Shown: in pieces, positions 1 to 10,407 of the stretch
How positions within the stretch are numbered: position 1 is the first letter of the stretch
How the letters are laid out: each line of letters starts with the position of its first letter
NCBI GenBank assembly: GCA_002049455.2
Contig: KV918967.1
Span: 62,001 to 126,000 of the forward strand
DNA length: 64,000 nt
Direction of reading: 5' to 3'
Source: Porphyra umbilicalis
Lineage: Eukaryota > Rhodophyta > Bangiophyceae > Bangiales > Bangiaceae
Translations under genes and position numbers: made by a program
Notes under the pieces: generated by a model
Database searches by the model: none
Seen by the model: the letters and a program-made list of their open reading frames with translations, nothing else
Told to the model about the DNA's origin: nothing

Positions 1-207
1 GTTCATTGCACCGGATGTTGCACTACCGTATAGGGCGCCCTCGTTCACTTCCATCTGTGGTAGCTTACATCTGAGTGACCGTCCATGCATGTTGTCTTCC
101 TGCGTATCGTGTATGCCTTTTTCCCACTTTCTGATTGTATTTCTCTCCCCCCCCTCTTCCTTACGTCCATCCCCCGCTTCCTGTCCCCTACAGCTGTTCT
201 CCCAGAC

Positions 208-299
208 ATCCCGCACTCCAATAGTTGCAAAAGAGTTTCAAATCGGCCTCTACGCAGAGGCCGATTTGGACCACTTCAGGAACAGTTGCAGTGCGGGAT
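208..299. repeat. Foldback inverted repeat with long imperfect arms
   Basis: The arms are about 43 nt each. The outer 10 bases (ATCCCGCACT at 208-217 against its complement at 290-299) and the inner 11 bases (AAATCGGCCTC at 240-250 against 257-267) pair perfectly around a 6-nt loop; the middle pairs partly. It could be a small MITE, a hairpin RNA precursor or an inverted duplication. Confidence 0.75.
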
Positions 300-864
300 T
301 TATCAGAGAACGGCTGTATCTTGTACGTCCCCTTTTTTGCCCCGTCGTATCGTTGCTCTTCTTTCTTAGGCTTCTCCTCTCTCGATATCTCGAGCTCTCC
401 AGTGATGTGGGTTAGGATGGTACGGCATCTTTCGCGGTCTTCGTGCCTTCTTCGCGGTACTACCTGCCGACTGGCTGCCCCATTTGCGGTGCTGCCGCAG
501 TTGGTTAATGTTCAGCTATGATTGTTGCACCGTTTGGTTGTCCTCATGGCCGTAGTCCCAGCCGTAGTCCCTTTGGAAATAAAACAGAGCAGCATGAACG
601 AGCAGCGTGCATAGGATGCCAGTTTCCTGTCATCGTCTAGAGACTAGCGTAATAAGAATCGACCCAGGTTAAGAGCACAACCAGCGATGTCGCCAGTTCA
701 CACACGTACCCGATATGCGTGCCTCGTTGTCCACGTGGCAGATAAACGCACAACCTAGCAATGTCGGCGTTCGTTCCGGCTTCACAAACGGTGCGGGACC
801 CACGGAACGTGTTAAAAACAAGAATGACAGTACAACCGGATAACTCAGGCGTGGTTCGCACTCT

Positions 865-931
865 CGTTCGCATCGTACGAACCCTCCCCCAAAAGTGGCC
901 TCTATTCTCCAGGGTTCGTACGATGCGAACG
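865..931. repeat. 21-bp perfect inverted repeat (hairpin)
   Basis: CGTTCGCATCGTACGAACCC(T) at 865-885 is exactly complementary to 911-931, with 25 nt between the arms. Each arm also contains a shorter palindrome (CGTACG). No gene overlaps it. Confidence 0.8.
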
Positions 932-1940
932 CTCGTGCGAGCCTAAATCGGCCAATTAGGCGACGCGTGGCACCTTACTTCATTTCAAAGCTCTTTCTAA
1001 TGTCGGAAAACGTTTTGCTGTCTGCCGACGGACAACGGCGAGCTCTACGTAGACGAGTCAAGCTGCCTCATCCAGGTGCCGCAGACACAGCTTGTCAGCC
1101 CCTCCAGACGGCCACACCCGCACGTTTCGGCGGCTGGGGTACCGTCGCGACCAACCCGACATCCCCACCTGTCCACAAATTGTTTGTTGTGTGAACGGCA
1201 TCTAAGAAGGAGGTTGCTGGCGGAAGGTGCTGGCATGGCACAGTGTGCCTGTGCGCTGCAACATGAGGCTGCACCGCTGTCCTGTGCATCACGCCGAGTG
1301 GCGTCATCGACCCGGGGTTTAGGTCTGCCGCCGTTCATGACACGATGCCTGTGCCGGGAGGGGTGCGGTGGCCGGGACAGCGGCGGCGGCGGCGACGGCG
1401 CGGGGGCGGCGATGACGGCGCGGTGGCGGCGGCGATGGCGCGGGGGCAGCGGCGACGGCGCAGGGGCGACGGTGACGGAGCGGCGACGGCGGCGACGATG
1501 TTAAGGCGGCGGCGAAGACGTGCGGACGTTGGCGACGATTTGCGGGCGGCGGCAATGACGTGCGGGCGTCGGCGACGACGTCCCGGCGGCGAAGACGACG
1601 CCGGGGGGGCGACGAAGACGCAGGGGGGGCGGCGCGGCGTTGGCTGCCGCTGCCGCCCCTACCGTCACTACCGTTTGCGCCATTATGGGCATCGCGATGG
1701 TACGCCACCACCCCGGCGGCAGCCTCGGCGGCGGGGCTTTGACAGGCAGCCTCTTTCCAGGAGGCCGTCGCCTGATATTCCGTCAATTCCTCTGCGCACG
1801 CGACGGAGGCGCGTGCCGGCCGGCCGCCGCTCCGCGTCAATAGTGAGTGACAGAGCGCGGACGGGGAAGGCCGCGATTATCACCCGCACGTCGCCGCGAT
1901 GCTGCGGCGGGCGCAGCGAGCGCGCGGGTGCGGGTCAGCC

Positions 1941-1962
1941 CTACGGGCCCAGAACCTCGATA
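1941..1962 (+). repeat. 22-bp repeat, left member of an inverted pair
   Basis: CTACGGGCCCAGAACCTCGA(TA) recurs in inverse orientation at 8899-8920, 7 kb away. Past the 22 bases both copies lead into a related stretch resembling CGAGGTTTTCTG. The pair could be the ends of one element enclosing the unknown ORF at 3641-5956 and the dead transposase, or two copies of a dispersed repeat. I see no clear target-site duplication. Confidence 0.6.
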
Positions 1963-3640
1963 AAAACTCGATAACGAGGTTTTTCTGTACCATTGGGACC
2001 AGATCGCAGGCCTTTCGGGCTTGAGAAGCGACTCTGTTCGAGGCCCGCGTTCTTGCCTGACAGTTCCCGGCGCTGATTGGCCGGTCCCAAGGAGGCGCCT
2101 GTGAGACACATGAGACGTCTAGTCGACATGAGAATACGTTGGAAGGATCAGAGAATGCTTAAAACAGCCAATCAGATTCGTCGGTAGGAACACGCTGCCT
2201 GTACTAATACGCAGCTCAGTTGGCTGGACGAGGCTGCGGTGACTCCCCCATCAGTCCCACTGCGCCCACTTCGCCTCGCACCCCGTAGCAATCCCTTCAC
2301 CCCGCAGCACCCCACCACCCCCACTATATACCCGCAATTCCTGCAACCGCATACGACCCCTCCCCCTCTATCCCGCTCTGCTTCCTGCCCTCCTCCCTTC
2401 TCCGAGCAGGCGCTCCAATCCACCTGCCAGCCTCGTCCTCGTGGCCACCTGCCCCACCCACTGCCCAGGACAGTTTCTGCGTGCTCTTCTTGCGGACGTA
2501 GCAATTTCAGTTATCAGTGACCACTGTGCACAAAGAGTCTCAGGACTCCAGCGGTACCCAGCATAGAAGCCATACGATTGGTCTCTCAATTCTTTCACAA
2601 TTTAATTTGTTTCGCGACCGGGGGCTGGAGGGTGTCTCGTGCGGGTCCCACGCCGACTGACCGACGCCGACGAGCGTGCCATCTCCTACCGCCAGCGTAC
2701 GCAGAGCTGTGTGCCACGCCAAGATGCCGGCCCCTGCTTCCCGACGCCGGCGCCCACCTCGTCCGTCTGCTTCGCACGATGATAATGGTGAGTCCTGTTT
2801 ATTCTTTGGTTTGAAGAAGATAGGCTGTGGGGCTGGGCGGATTGCAAGAGGAGTAACGCCGGGGATCTGGTGAAATCATAGCTGACTCCCCTTCTTCTTT
2901 GTGCTCGTGACCCATATTCTCTTCTTCTGTGCCCTGACTGTCGCACAACTATATATCACCCCCATTGATTTCGTCTGTATCTCGTGCTTGGGGGCTTCTA
3001 CAGGCGTGGCTGCCACCGTACGAGCGGCGGAGGCGATGAGATGCGCCGCGGAGGATCGGGCCGCGGCCGAGGGGAGCGGCGCGCGGAGCAGCGGCAGGTG
3101 CGCGCATCGGCCGGTAGCGCGGGTGAAGGACACGCCGCGAAAACCGACGGCGGCGGTGACGGAGGGGGCGGGGACAACGGTGGGCGGGGGGTGAGGGATG
3201 GCGGCGAGGGGGGGTGAAGGACGGCGGTAAGGGAAGGGAGGAGGACGGCGGTGAGTGGGGGGTGGGGGGCAGCTATGGGAGCGGGGGCGGGGGCACCGAC
3301 GCCGAGGCTGCGATTCAGCAGCGTTTTTAGGCGCAGGTGCCGTAGGCAGCAGTAGAAGTAAACCGGCCGACAAATAAATCACGAGCGATATGACAAATAA
3401 CGGGAACTATTGCTGACCTCCAAAAATTGGCGGTTGCAGAGTGCTGGGTTGCAGAGTGTGTCCAAAATGCAAGATAATCACTAATGAAGTTTGTGGTAAC
3501 CACCGTGCGGTGGAGAGTGCTGCACTCGTCCGACTCTACGCCGCCCGCGCGACGCCGCGAGCCCCACCGCCCCATCTCACAGTTGCCCGCCACACCTCCC
3601 TCCCCCCCCCCCAAACCCCGCACCCTCTTCCTCGCAGGCT

Positions 3641-5956
3641 TCATCGTCGCATGCGGGTCATCCCCACAGGAATGGCCAAGAGGTTGGGCAGCTTGGGCGA
3701 CTGCAGGTCCCACACCTGCCCGATCAGCCGCCCCGCCTGCTCCTCGTTCAACAGCTCGGGGATGAAGCAATCGGTGGCCCCACGCGCCCACAAGGCTATG
3801 GAGGGGAGCACAACCTCCGCCCAAGGATACTTTCCAAAGAGGCAGACGCGGATGAAGCGTCCGAGCGACCACTCGTACGAAACGCATAGCGCCGACGCGC
3901 GGCGGGTGTGCGTCGTTGCCGACTGGTCAAACTGGTACGTGTGGTTCATGAAGGCAGACGCGCGCCGCAGCGCACTGTCGGGCGTCTCCCGCATAAAGAA
4001 CAGGTAGACGTCCCCCTCCTGAAAGCCCAACGTGTCCATCTTACCGAATCCGAAGCGGGCCGCCCGCTTCAGTATCGACCAGGACGTCAGCGGCCGCAGG
4101 TGGAAGCCTGCGCTACCGCCCGGCTTGCCCGCCGCCGCAACGAGCACGGTAAAAATTGCCTGGATTCCGTGCTCGGCGATAAACAGCATGTCGTGACGGA
4201 AGGTCCACGTGTAGACCCATAATGACTCCTCGGTCACCTCGACGCGCGCCCAGCGGGCGGGGAACGGGGGGGCGGCACCGCTTTGACCGTGCGCGCGCAG
4301 CACGAGGTCGACAAGGATCAAGTCGTTAGCGGCGATGCCGCCGAAGATGTCGACCGCTCGCGCAAACCGCGCCGCCCTCGGCCGGTCTTGCAACCAAAGC
4401 CGCAGCTCGGGGAAAATGTTCGTCGGCAAGTACGCGTTACGGACCCAGCCCGTCGAGCAGAAAATGGTAGACAAGCCGCAAATTGTCGACAGGTCCCCCG
4501 CAGTGACAACAGACGGGGTTCTGTGGGACGGCACTGCCGCGCCACACACGCAGCGAAACTTGCGGTGTGGGGGGCACCCGGCACAGGCCTCGTCGGCGGG
4601 GTGGTCGACGATGGTGCGGCTACCGCACGACACCCACTGGTACGGGGCCGCCCGCATAACAGCCCGCAGCCGTCCCGCATGCGAGGTCCCTCGCCCAATA
4701 GAAGACAACGCGTCCCGGTACTCCTCGAGCCCCCACGCCCTTGGGGCCGACCAGTGCAGCGAGGCCACCGCGTCGCCCATATGCCCGTTCCGCCGAGAAA
4801 TGAAGGCGTCACACCGGCAGCACAGCAACCTCCTGTCGTGTTGCGCGAGGTAGCACAGAGTCAGCTGTGCCAGGCCGTGGGCAAGCCACCTTAAAAAGTT
4901 TGCGTGATGGGTCTCGACGATGTTGAGCACAGTCACATAATGACCAGCGGTTGGTACGTCCATCACCATACTCATCAGGGAGGCCTTCTTGGAGAGGCTG
5001 TTGACGCCGTCGCGCTCCATGTGTGTGCGCACCGGGACCGACATGACGGCCTCGAAGGCGTTGCCGACTACGACGCGGTCGTTGCGGTCGGTCCACGAAA
5101 ACGAGCTGCCTGGCCACGAAACCCGCAAACCAGGTCCATACCTGACCAGCTCAGCCGGGCTCAACAGTTGCGGACAGGCCAGCCGAGCCTGAGTCCGCTC
5201 CTCCGTGGAAAAAGGCTGCCGAACCAACAGCGGGCGAGTGGCGCCAACCGCAAGCGGAAGGTCGGGCGGGGGCGGTGGGGGCGGCGGGGGCGGTGGGGGC
5301 GGCGGTGACGGCGAGGGCGGTGGGGGCGGCGGGGGCGGTGGGGACGGCGGGGGCGGTGGGGACGGCCGGGGCGGTGGGGACGGCGGGGGCGGTGGGGACG
5401 GCAAGAATGATGAACCGCCACCCGCTGCGCCGCCGCTGCCTGCCGCCGCCGGCGCTGGCATGCGGGGGGGGGAGGATCCGCCGCCGTCCCCGGGCCCCAC
5501 CGCCGCCGCGCCCCCGTCCGGTGCCGCCGCCGCGGGAGTCCGTGGTCCCACCCCGCCGCCACGCGATGCTTGACGTCGAGCCGCGGCTGCACCAATCAGA
5601 GTCGATGCGTTGTAGGCAACAACACTGCCCCCAGGGCCGCCAGAGACCCCAGAGCCCGCGTCCGGGCCAGATGGTGGACCCGCCGCCGTCCATCCCTCGC
5701 TGTCCTCGACCGCGCTGGGCCCGAACCACTCAGACTTTTTGGCCACGCGCAGCAGCGAACGTCGGGTCAGGGTGCGATCCCTCTGGTCGAGAAACGAGTC
5801 AGCCACCAGCGCCTCCAGGTTGCTCCTCTGCACACCTACAGTGCGTGGGTCCGCCAGCATCCGAATCGCCCAACCCGGCGTTGACTCAGCGCGACGAACG
5901 CGCTTGGATGGCGGGGGGGAAGCCATCACTTCGGCACATGGGGGCGGGGGGGGCAT
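3641..5956 (-). CDS. Unknown protein with Pro-rich linker and Cys clusters
   Basis: An uninterrupted frame of about 771 residues from the ATG at 5956; the next in-frame ATG is at 5927. I do not recognise the family. The N-terminal third is basic and Ala/Gly/Pro-rich and ends in a poly-proline linker. The C-terminal two thirds has ordinary composition and looks globular. Possible zinc-binding groups are LLCCRCDAF and, further on, CAGC followed by CVC. No transmembrane segment or signal peptide is evident. It lies between the members of the 22-bp inverted pair (1941/8899) and upstream, on the same strand, of a dead transposase, so it may belong to a transposable element. It is one of the few long frames here without frame breaks, although its linker is encoded by G/C-rich repeats. 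Function unknown. Confidence 0.6.
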   Translation of the reverse strand: MPPPPPCAEVMASPPPSKRVRRAESTPGWAIRMLADPRTVGVQRSNLEALVADSFLDQRDRTLTRRSLLRVAKKSEWFGPSAVEDSEGWTAAGPPSGPDAGSGVSGGPGGSVVAYNASTLIGAAAARRQASRGGGVGPRTPAAAAPDGGAAAVGPGDGGGSSPPRMPAPAAAGSGGAAGGGSSFLPSPPPPPSPPPRPSPPPPPSPPPPPPPPPSPSPPPPPPPPPPPPPPDLPLAVGATRPLLVRQPFSTEERTQARLACPQLLSPAELVRYGPGLRVSWPGSSFSWTDRNDRVVVGNAFEAVMSVPVRTHMERDGVNSLSKKASLMSMVMDVPTAGHYVTVLNIVETHHANFLRWLAHGLAQLTLCYLAQHDRRLLCCRCDAFISRRNGHMGDAVASLHWSAPRAWGLEEYRDALSSIGRGTSHAGRLRAVMRAAPYQWVSCGSRTIVDHPADEACAGCPPHRKFRCVCGAAVPSHRTPSVVTAGDLSTICGLSTIFCSTGWVRNAYLPTNIFPELRLWLQDRPRAARFARAVDIFGGIAANDLILVDLVLRAHGQSGAAPPFPARWARVEVTEESLWVYTWTFRHDMLFIAEHGIQAIFTVLVAAAGKPGGSAGFHLRPLTSWSILKRAARFGFGKMDTLGFQEGDVYLFFMRETPDSALRRASAFMNHTYQFDQSATTHTRRASALCVSYEWSLGRFIRVCLFGKYPWAEVVLPSIALWARGATDCFIPELLNEEQAGRLIGQVWDLQSPKLPNLLAIPVGMTRMRR

Positions 5957-6117
5957 TCGGCCGATGGGGGGAGGCCGGGACGCAGGCAAACGGTACACAC
6001 GTGGCAGGTTGCGGCGCACAAAGAGCAGCCTCGTCGGTTGTCGGGTGGGGGAAGACGTACTGGAATCGTGGGGTCAGGACTCACTGTCAGTCGGCGAGCA
6101 CCGGCCACGACACAGAC

Positions 6118-6161
6118 CATCGAGGGACCATCGAGGGACCATCGAGGGACCATCGAGGGAC
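6118..6161. repeat. 11-bp tandem repeat, four copies
   Basis: CATCGAGGGAC is repeated four times without change. It starts about 160 bp upstream of the likely start of the unknown minus-strand gene (5956), so it may lie in its promoter. Confidence 0.85.
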
Positions 6162-6904
6162 AATTGTTGCCCCCCGTGCCGGTGGGGGGGGCGGGGGGGC
6201 GCCCCGCCGCCGCCGCGGCGGCGGCGGCCTCGCCCGCGTCGGGCTCCGACGCGGCGGCTGCCGGGGGGGGGGGGGGTTCCTTGAGTTTGGGGTGCAAACG
6301 ATCGTGCCGTCCGAGGCGGCACTCATTGGCCGCCCCGTTGCGCGGCGGGAGAGAAGGATCTCACAAGCAGTTTGTCCGCGAGATCCGCATGGGGATTGTC
6401 ACTGTCGAGTGACTTGCTCTTCTCTATTTTTCTCTGCCTGGACGTGTGCGTGTAAACTTCCGTCCCCATCCAAAACTCATGACCCCACCGGGCGAAATCA
6501 ACAGATGAGTGGGACTGTCGACTGTCGATTCGCGGAAGCCTCGGGCGAGACAACCAAAAACCGGTCGCCGCCCATTGATGACAGATGACAAGCCTCAACC
6601 CGGACGCGCATTTGTCGCCAGATGTATCGCTGTCTCGCCTTTCTTCTGCTGTGGGATTGACCGACCCCGACTTCACGCCATACGGAACAAACCGTCCACT
6701 CCGCGGCTCGCCCCTGTGTGCCAGCGCACACCTTCCTCCTCAATGTCCGTCGCCCGCCTCCCAGCGCCGTCGCCCTCGCCTGCCCCTCCCCCCCCCTCCC
6801 CCCCCCCCCCCCCCCTCTCCCATTGTCCAAGTGGCAATGAGTTTCGCGGCAAGTCTTCCCTCCGCACAGCGGACGGTAGCCGTCGGCCGGCGCCGCGGTC
6901 GTGC

Positions 6905-6908
6905 GCCG

Positions 6909-6949
<41 letters not shown>
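6905..6949. repeat. (CCG)n microsatellite
   Basis: About 15 almost pure CCG units with one CCA interruption near the left end. Confidence 0.85.
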
Positions 6950-6950
<1 letters not shown>

Positions 6951-7176
6951 TCACGAGGCGGTCGGTGACACCGCGCGCGGCGCGCGGCGGGCGGCGGCGG
7001 GCGGCAACAAGGTCGACGCCGCGGTGGCGGTGGCGGTCGGGCGGCCGGCGGGCCGCGCCAAGGCGGGCGTGTCGGCGGCCCCGGCCGCCGCCACGTGGGG
7101 TGGGGGGGAAGGGAGGTCGCTGTGGGGGCTCTTCGTGGCTTTCAGTCGGGCATTGGCGTGTGATGCTAGACCCGCT

Positions 7177-8199
7177 TTACTCTGGGACGTAAGTCTGATA
7201 GCGACCGACGGCGGCTTTCACGAAGCCGGCGCACATGTCGGGTGTGATGTGCAGAAGCATGGATGTCAGTGTTGCGAATGGCCACGCAGTGGCTTGCTCA
7301 GAGGTCACATGACACCGTAACCAGCTACTGCCCACCGAAAACACGTCCTCCACAGGGTTAAAGTCCGGGCTGTATGGGGGGAGGAAGCGAACCATGACCC
7401 CCGCCGCCTCCGCCACCGCCACCGCGATGTGGTCGTGCACGCGCGCATTATCCAGGATCAACACGCAGTTAGGCTCTTGCTGGTCCCGTGGTAGCATGGG
7501 GTTGTAAGCACTCATCGCCGGCAGCACCGAGTTGATCAAAAAGAGCAAAAAATCAACGGATGGCTGTCCGGGGGGAGGCTTTGTCACCTTCCAGTCGATC
7601 AGCCCGCCGTGCGCCATCGCCACGATAAAGCTGGTTGCCACGCCCTTAGAGGCGTCGACATAGCTTTCTGCGCGGGCGCCACGCTGTGACCACATCCACT
7701 TGCGGTGGGCGGCCCGTCCGCGGCGGTGCGCCTCGTCAATATAGACGCGGTAATGTAGTGGAATGACCCACTGGGCGGCCACTCACGCCGCCCGCGCCGC
7801 CTCACTCCGCTGCCGGAAGTTGGTCTCGATGACCTTGCGGGTGGAGCCGTTGGCGGCGAGAACGCGCCGTACCGTCTCAGGGGAGACCCGCACGACCTCC
7901 TCCATCAGGTTCTGCACCTTATTGACAAAGACGGTCGCCTCGTCTAAGAGGGCCTCTGGGTAGGCCTCGACCGCCGCACAGACAGCGCCGCGGATGCCGT
8001 CGTGTCACCGCATGTTGTCCTCGTGCACACCGCGCGTTTGCATGTTGGGGTGGATGTTCGCGTGCACGCGCTGGTATAATAAAAAGTGCTCAGCAGATCT
8101 CAGAGAGATGCGTAGCTCAGCGGCCACAACAGCGACGGGCTTGTGGAGCTCGAGCACTTGGTGGATAACCGCCCGCCGAATGTCGTCGGGGATAGTCAT
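7177..8199 (-). pseudogene. Tc1/mariner-IS630-type transposase, two stops
   Basis: Read from the ATG at 8199, the frame is 341 codons, the usual size of a Tc1/IS630 transposase. The N-terminus has a helix-turn-helix-like segment (VAAELRISLRSAEHFLLYQR). The C-terminal half holds the catalytic DDE core: YIDEAHRRG for the first Asp, LILDNARVHDH for the second, and LPPYSPDFNPVE for the final Glu about 33 residues later. Two in-frame TGA stops (8005-8007 and 7783-7785) break it into three collinear pieces in one frame. Both are one C-to-T step from CGA (Arg). No intron with good splice sites explains the stops. I found no clear terminal repeats close by, so the element ends are unresolved. Confidence 0.88.
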
Positions 8200-9963
8200 T
8201 TTTGGGGCGCGACGGGAAGGGGGAGGCGAGGCCGAAGGCAGCAAGTCGAAGGCTAACGTGCCAGAAAGCAGCTGGCACGTCCTGGTGTGTGCCAGCAGTC
8301 TCTGGCACGTCTGAAGAAATATGAGGACATCTGCGGATCTCCTCGGTTGGGCGAAGGATTCGCCGCGATCGGCAGGCTTTTCCGGAAAGGGCTTGTTGCA
8401 AGGCGACAAAATCTCGAGAAATCTCCCGATGGATGCAAAGCGCTCCAGGAGAAGGCCGAGACGGCCGCTACAGAGGCGACAACCAACGACTAAACGGCAT
8501 AGGGCACCGATTTCAATACCGAACCTTGCAAGATACCAATTAACGAAGAAGTTACTGTAAGGTCGAGATCATGTCGTCTCCTCTCCATTTTCGTCAAAAT
8601 TTCAACTCTAAACGAAAGTTTAGCAGCCTCCAAACACCCAGCCGCACTCTGCAACCACACTGCAACCGCCAATTTTTTGAGGTCAGCAATACGTTTCTGC
8701 TATTCTTCTGCTGGCTATCCTCGTGAGTGGCAGTGAGAACCAGTGAACGTATTCTATGTGGAACGACACGGGCCATCGATGCGGCTGATCCCTCGGCTCA
8801 AGAGCGATTGTGAGTCATCCACAGTCCAATACATCGAGGTTTTATCGAGGTTTTTGCACGCCCAGCCTTGGTGGGACCCAGGCTCCAGAAAACCTCGATA
8901 TCGAGGTTCTGGGCCCGTAGAGCAGCGAGGCGGTGGGGCGGGGGCCCTTCAGCTGCGCGCGGGTGTGTGCGGCGGCATCTGACGGCAGGGGAAAGAGGGG
9001 GATAGGAGGGGTCATACGACTTGTGGCGAATGCACCAGCGGTAAAAGATCCGCGTGTGGCGGGGTACACGGTGCAGGGGGATGGCGCGGGCGCATTAAAG
9101 ACTGCAGGCGGGGCCCAAGCAGGGGGCGGGAGAGGCGTGACGCGGGATGGACGGGGCAGGAAGTAGGGGACGGGGGGGAGAGGACGAGACTCTTCGCTGC
9201 ACTTGGTGCTTTATATAGTGTATATAACTGCGATTAAAAAGGCACGTGTGGTCACGACTGTTGCCACCTCGGGCAAGACAGTGGTCGCCAAGGAGGAAGA
9301 GACAAATACGGCAGAGCGGTATACTGACCCACACGTAAAACACGCACTGCTGGTGGCAGCTACAGACTCTGGATAGACATGAAACACGTGAAACAGCGCA
9401 GCTGACTCTGGCAGTCCTACTTTGCAGAGCATGCAGAGCCCGACGTAGGACTCGAAGGAGAAGCGGTCACGACGAAGTCAAGCTGAGGACTTCGGCTGCG
9501 ACGACATCGTCCCTCCATCAGGCGCACGAGAACAGCCCAGCGCCGCTTCGAAAAAGAACCCATCGCCATAGCTTTTTCACGGAGGCCCGCTCGATGCTGC
9601 TGCGGCTTTCTGAAGGACGCTGACTAACGATTCAGCACCACACAAGCAACAGGCACATGCTTGCTCGGCGCGCCCAGATGGCGAGTGCCTCCTTCTTGGT
9701 GGCAGCTCAGTCACCAACACGGTCGAGCTGGCGGGAACGGGCTGAGTGCCCTCGGGAAGCACTCACATCGGCATTGGCCTGCTTCGCGTCACGACATTTG
9801 CGGCTAGAACGGGCGCCTCATCCGCGAAATGAACCACATTGCCACATACGTGTCAGTACTACATCATTTTTGACGCATTTTGGGGGACAAATGAAGGCAT
9901 GTTTCACGACTTGCAACTTGCGGGCTGCCGTGATCAGCTCTCTGTCGTTGCCAATGCGCAGCG
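8200..9963. other. Intergenic DNA, no supported gene
   Basis: DNA of lower GC than the flanking genes. It holds the right member of the 22-bp inverted pair and related CGAGGTTTT repeats at 8835-8895. A short AT-rich patch lies near 9210-9235. No protein family is recognised. Confidence 0.55.
8899..8920 (-). repeat. 22-bp repeat, right member of an inverted pair
   Basis: Exact inverse of 1941-1962. Here the repeat forms part of an 18-bp perfect palindrome, AACCTCGATATCGAGGTT. A direct relative (CATCGAGGTTTTATCGAGG) lies about 50 bp to the left. Confidence 0.6.
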
Positions 9964-10407
9964 GGCCCAAAACCGTCGTCAAAAGCACGTCTGCTTTTGC
10001 GTGTTGTGAGGCGAACAGATAATCTGCGAACCGCCCTGCGGCTCTATCAAAGTTGTTTTTTTCCAGAAAGGGCGTCAACAACATCTGTTAGCCGGGATAG
10101 ATGCCTCTCCACTCGTAAAAAGAGAGACACAGCATAAGACGTATACACTTCACCCTTCCAGAAAGAGAGAGAGACGGAGAAGCATCTATGGCCCTGTTAG
10201 CAGGCGCTATGTGTGGAGTGAGGAACGATTCCTGTTCTCGCAAACACAAATATGCAAGGACCTCGCATGGGATGGCCTCTGAGAGCCTGTCAAGGGGGGT
10301 CTATCTGTTTTTTGCACAGGAATTCTGTTTCTTGAAACAGGAACACGGGCCTCCAAGCGGCTCAAAATAGGCAAAAACAGACGTGCTTTTGACGACGGTT
10401 CTGGGCC
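9964..10407. repeat. Inverted repeat, 37-bp arms with coding-like homology
   Basis: Arms at 9964-10000 and 10371-10407 match at 35 of 37 positions in inverse orientation, and weaker similarity continues on both sides. Translated inward on opposite strands, the arms give K-A-DVLLTTVLG-P-LR and K-T-DVLLTTVLG-Q-LR. This suggests two diverged, inverted copies of a formerly coding sequence. The minus-strand frame 9818-10084 covers the left copy. Family unknown. Confidence 0.65.

Larger units (their letters stand above)
1..3640. other. Intergenic DNA, no supported gene
   Basis: No reading frame here shows a domain or convincing protein-like composition. The first 1.2 kb is of moderate GC and holds two foldback repeats. 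From about 1340 to 1930 the DNA is a GCG/GGC-rich low-complexity stretch whose open frames on both strands are compositional artefacts. A second similar stretch lies at about 3000-3300. Confidence 0.6.
5957..7176. other. Intergenic DNA with microsatellite
   Basis: No gene is supported. Besides the 11-bp repeat there is a C run near 6788-6817 and a CCG microsatellite at about 6905-6949. The open frames across the CCG array are poly-Ala, poly-Pro or poly-Arg shadows. Confidence 0.6.

Noticed and set aside
7177-8199. Introns explaining the two stops in the Tc1-type transposase
   Set aside because: The frame stays open and conserved on both sides of each TGA with nothing to remove, and no GTRCGT donor is present.
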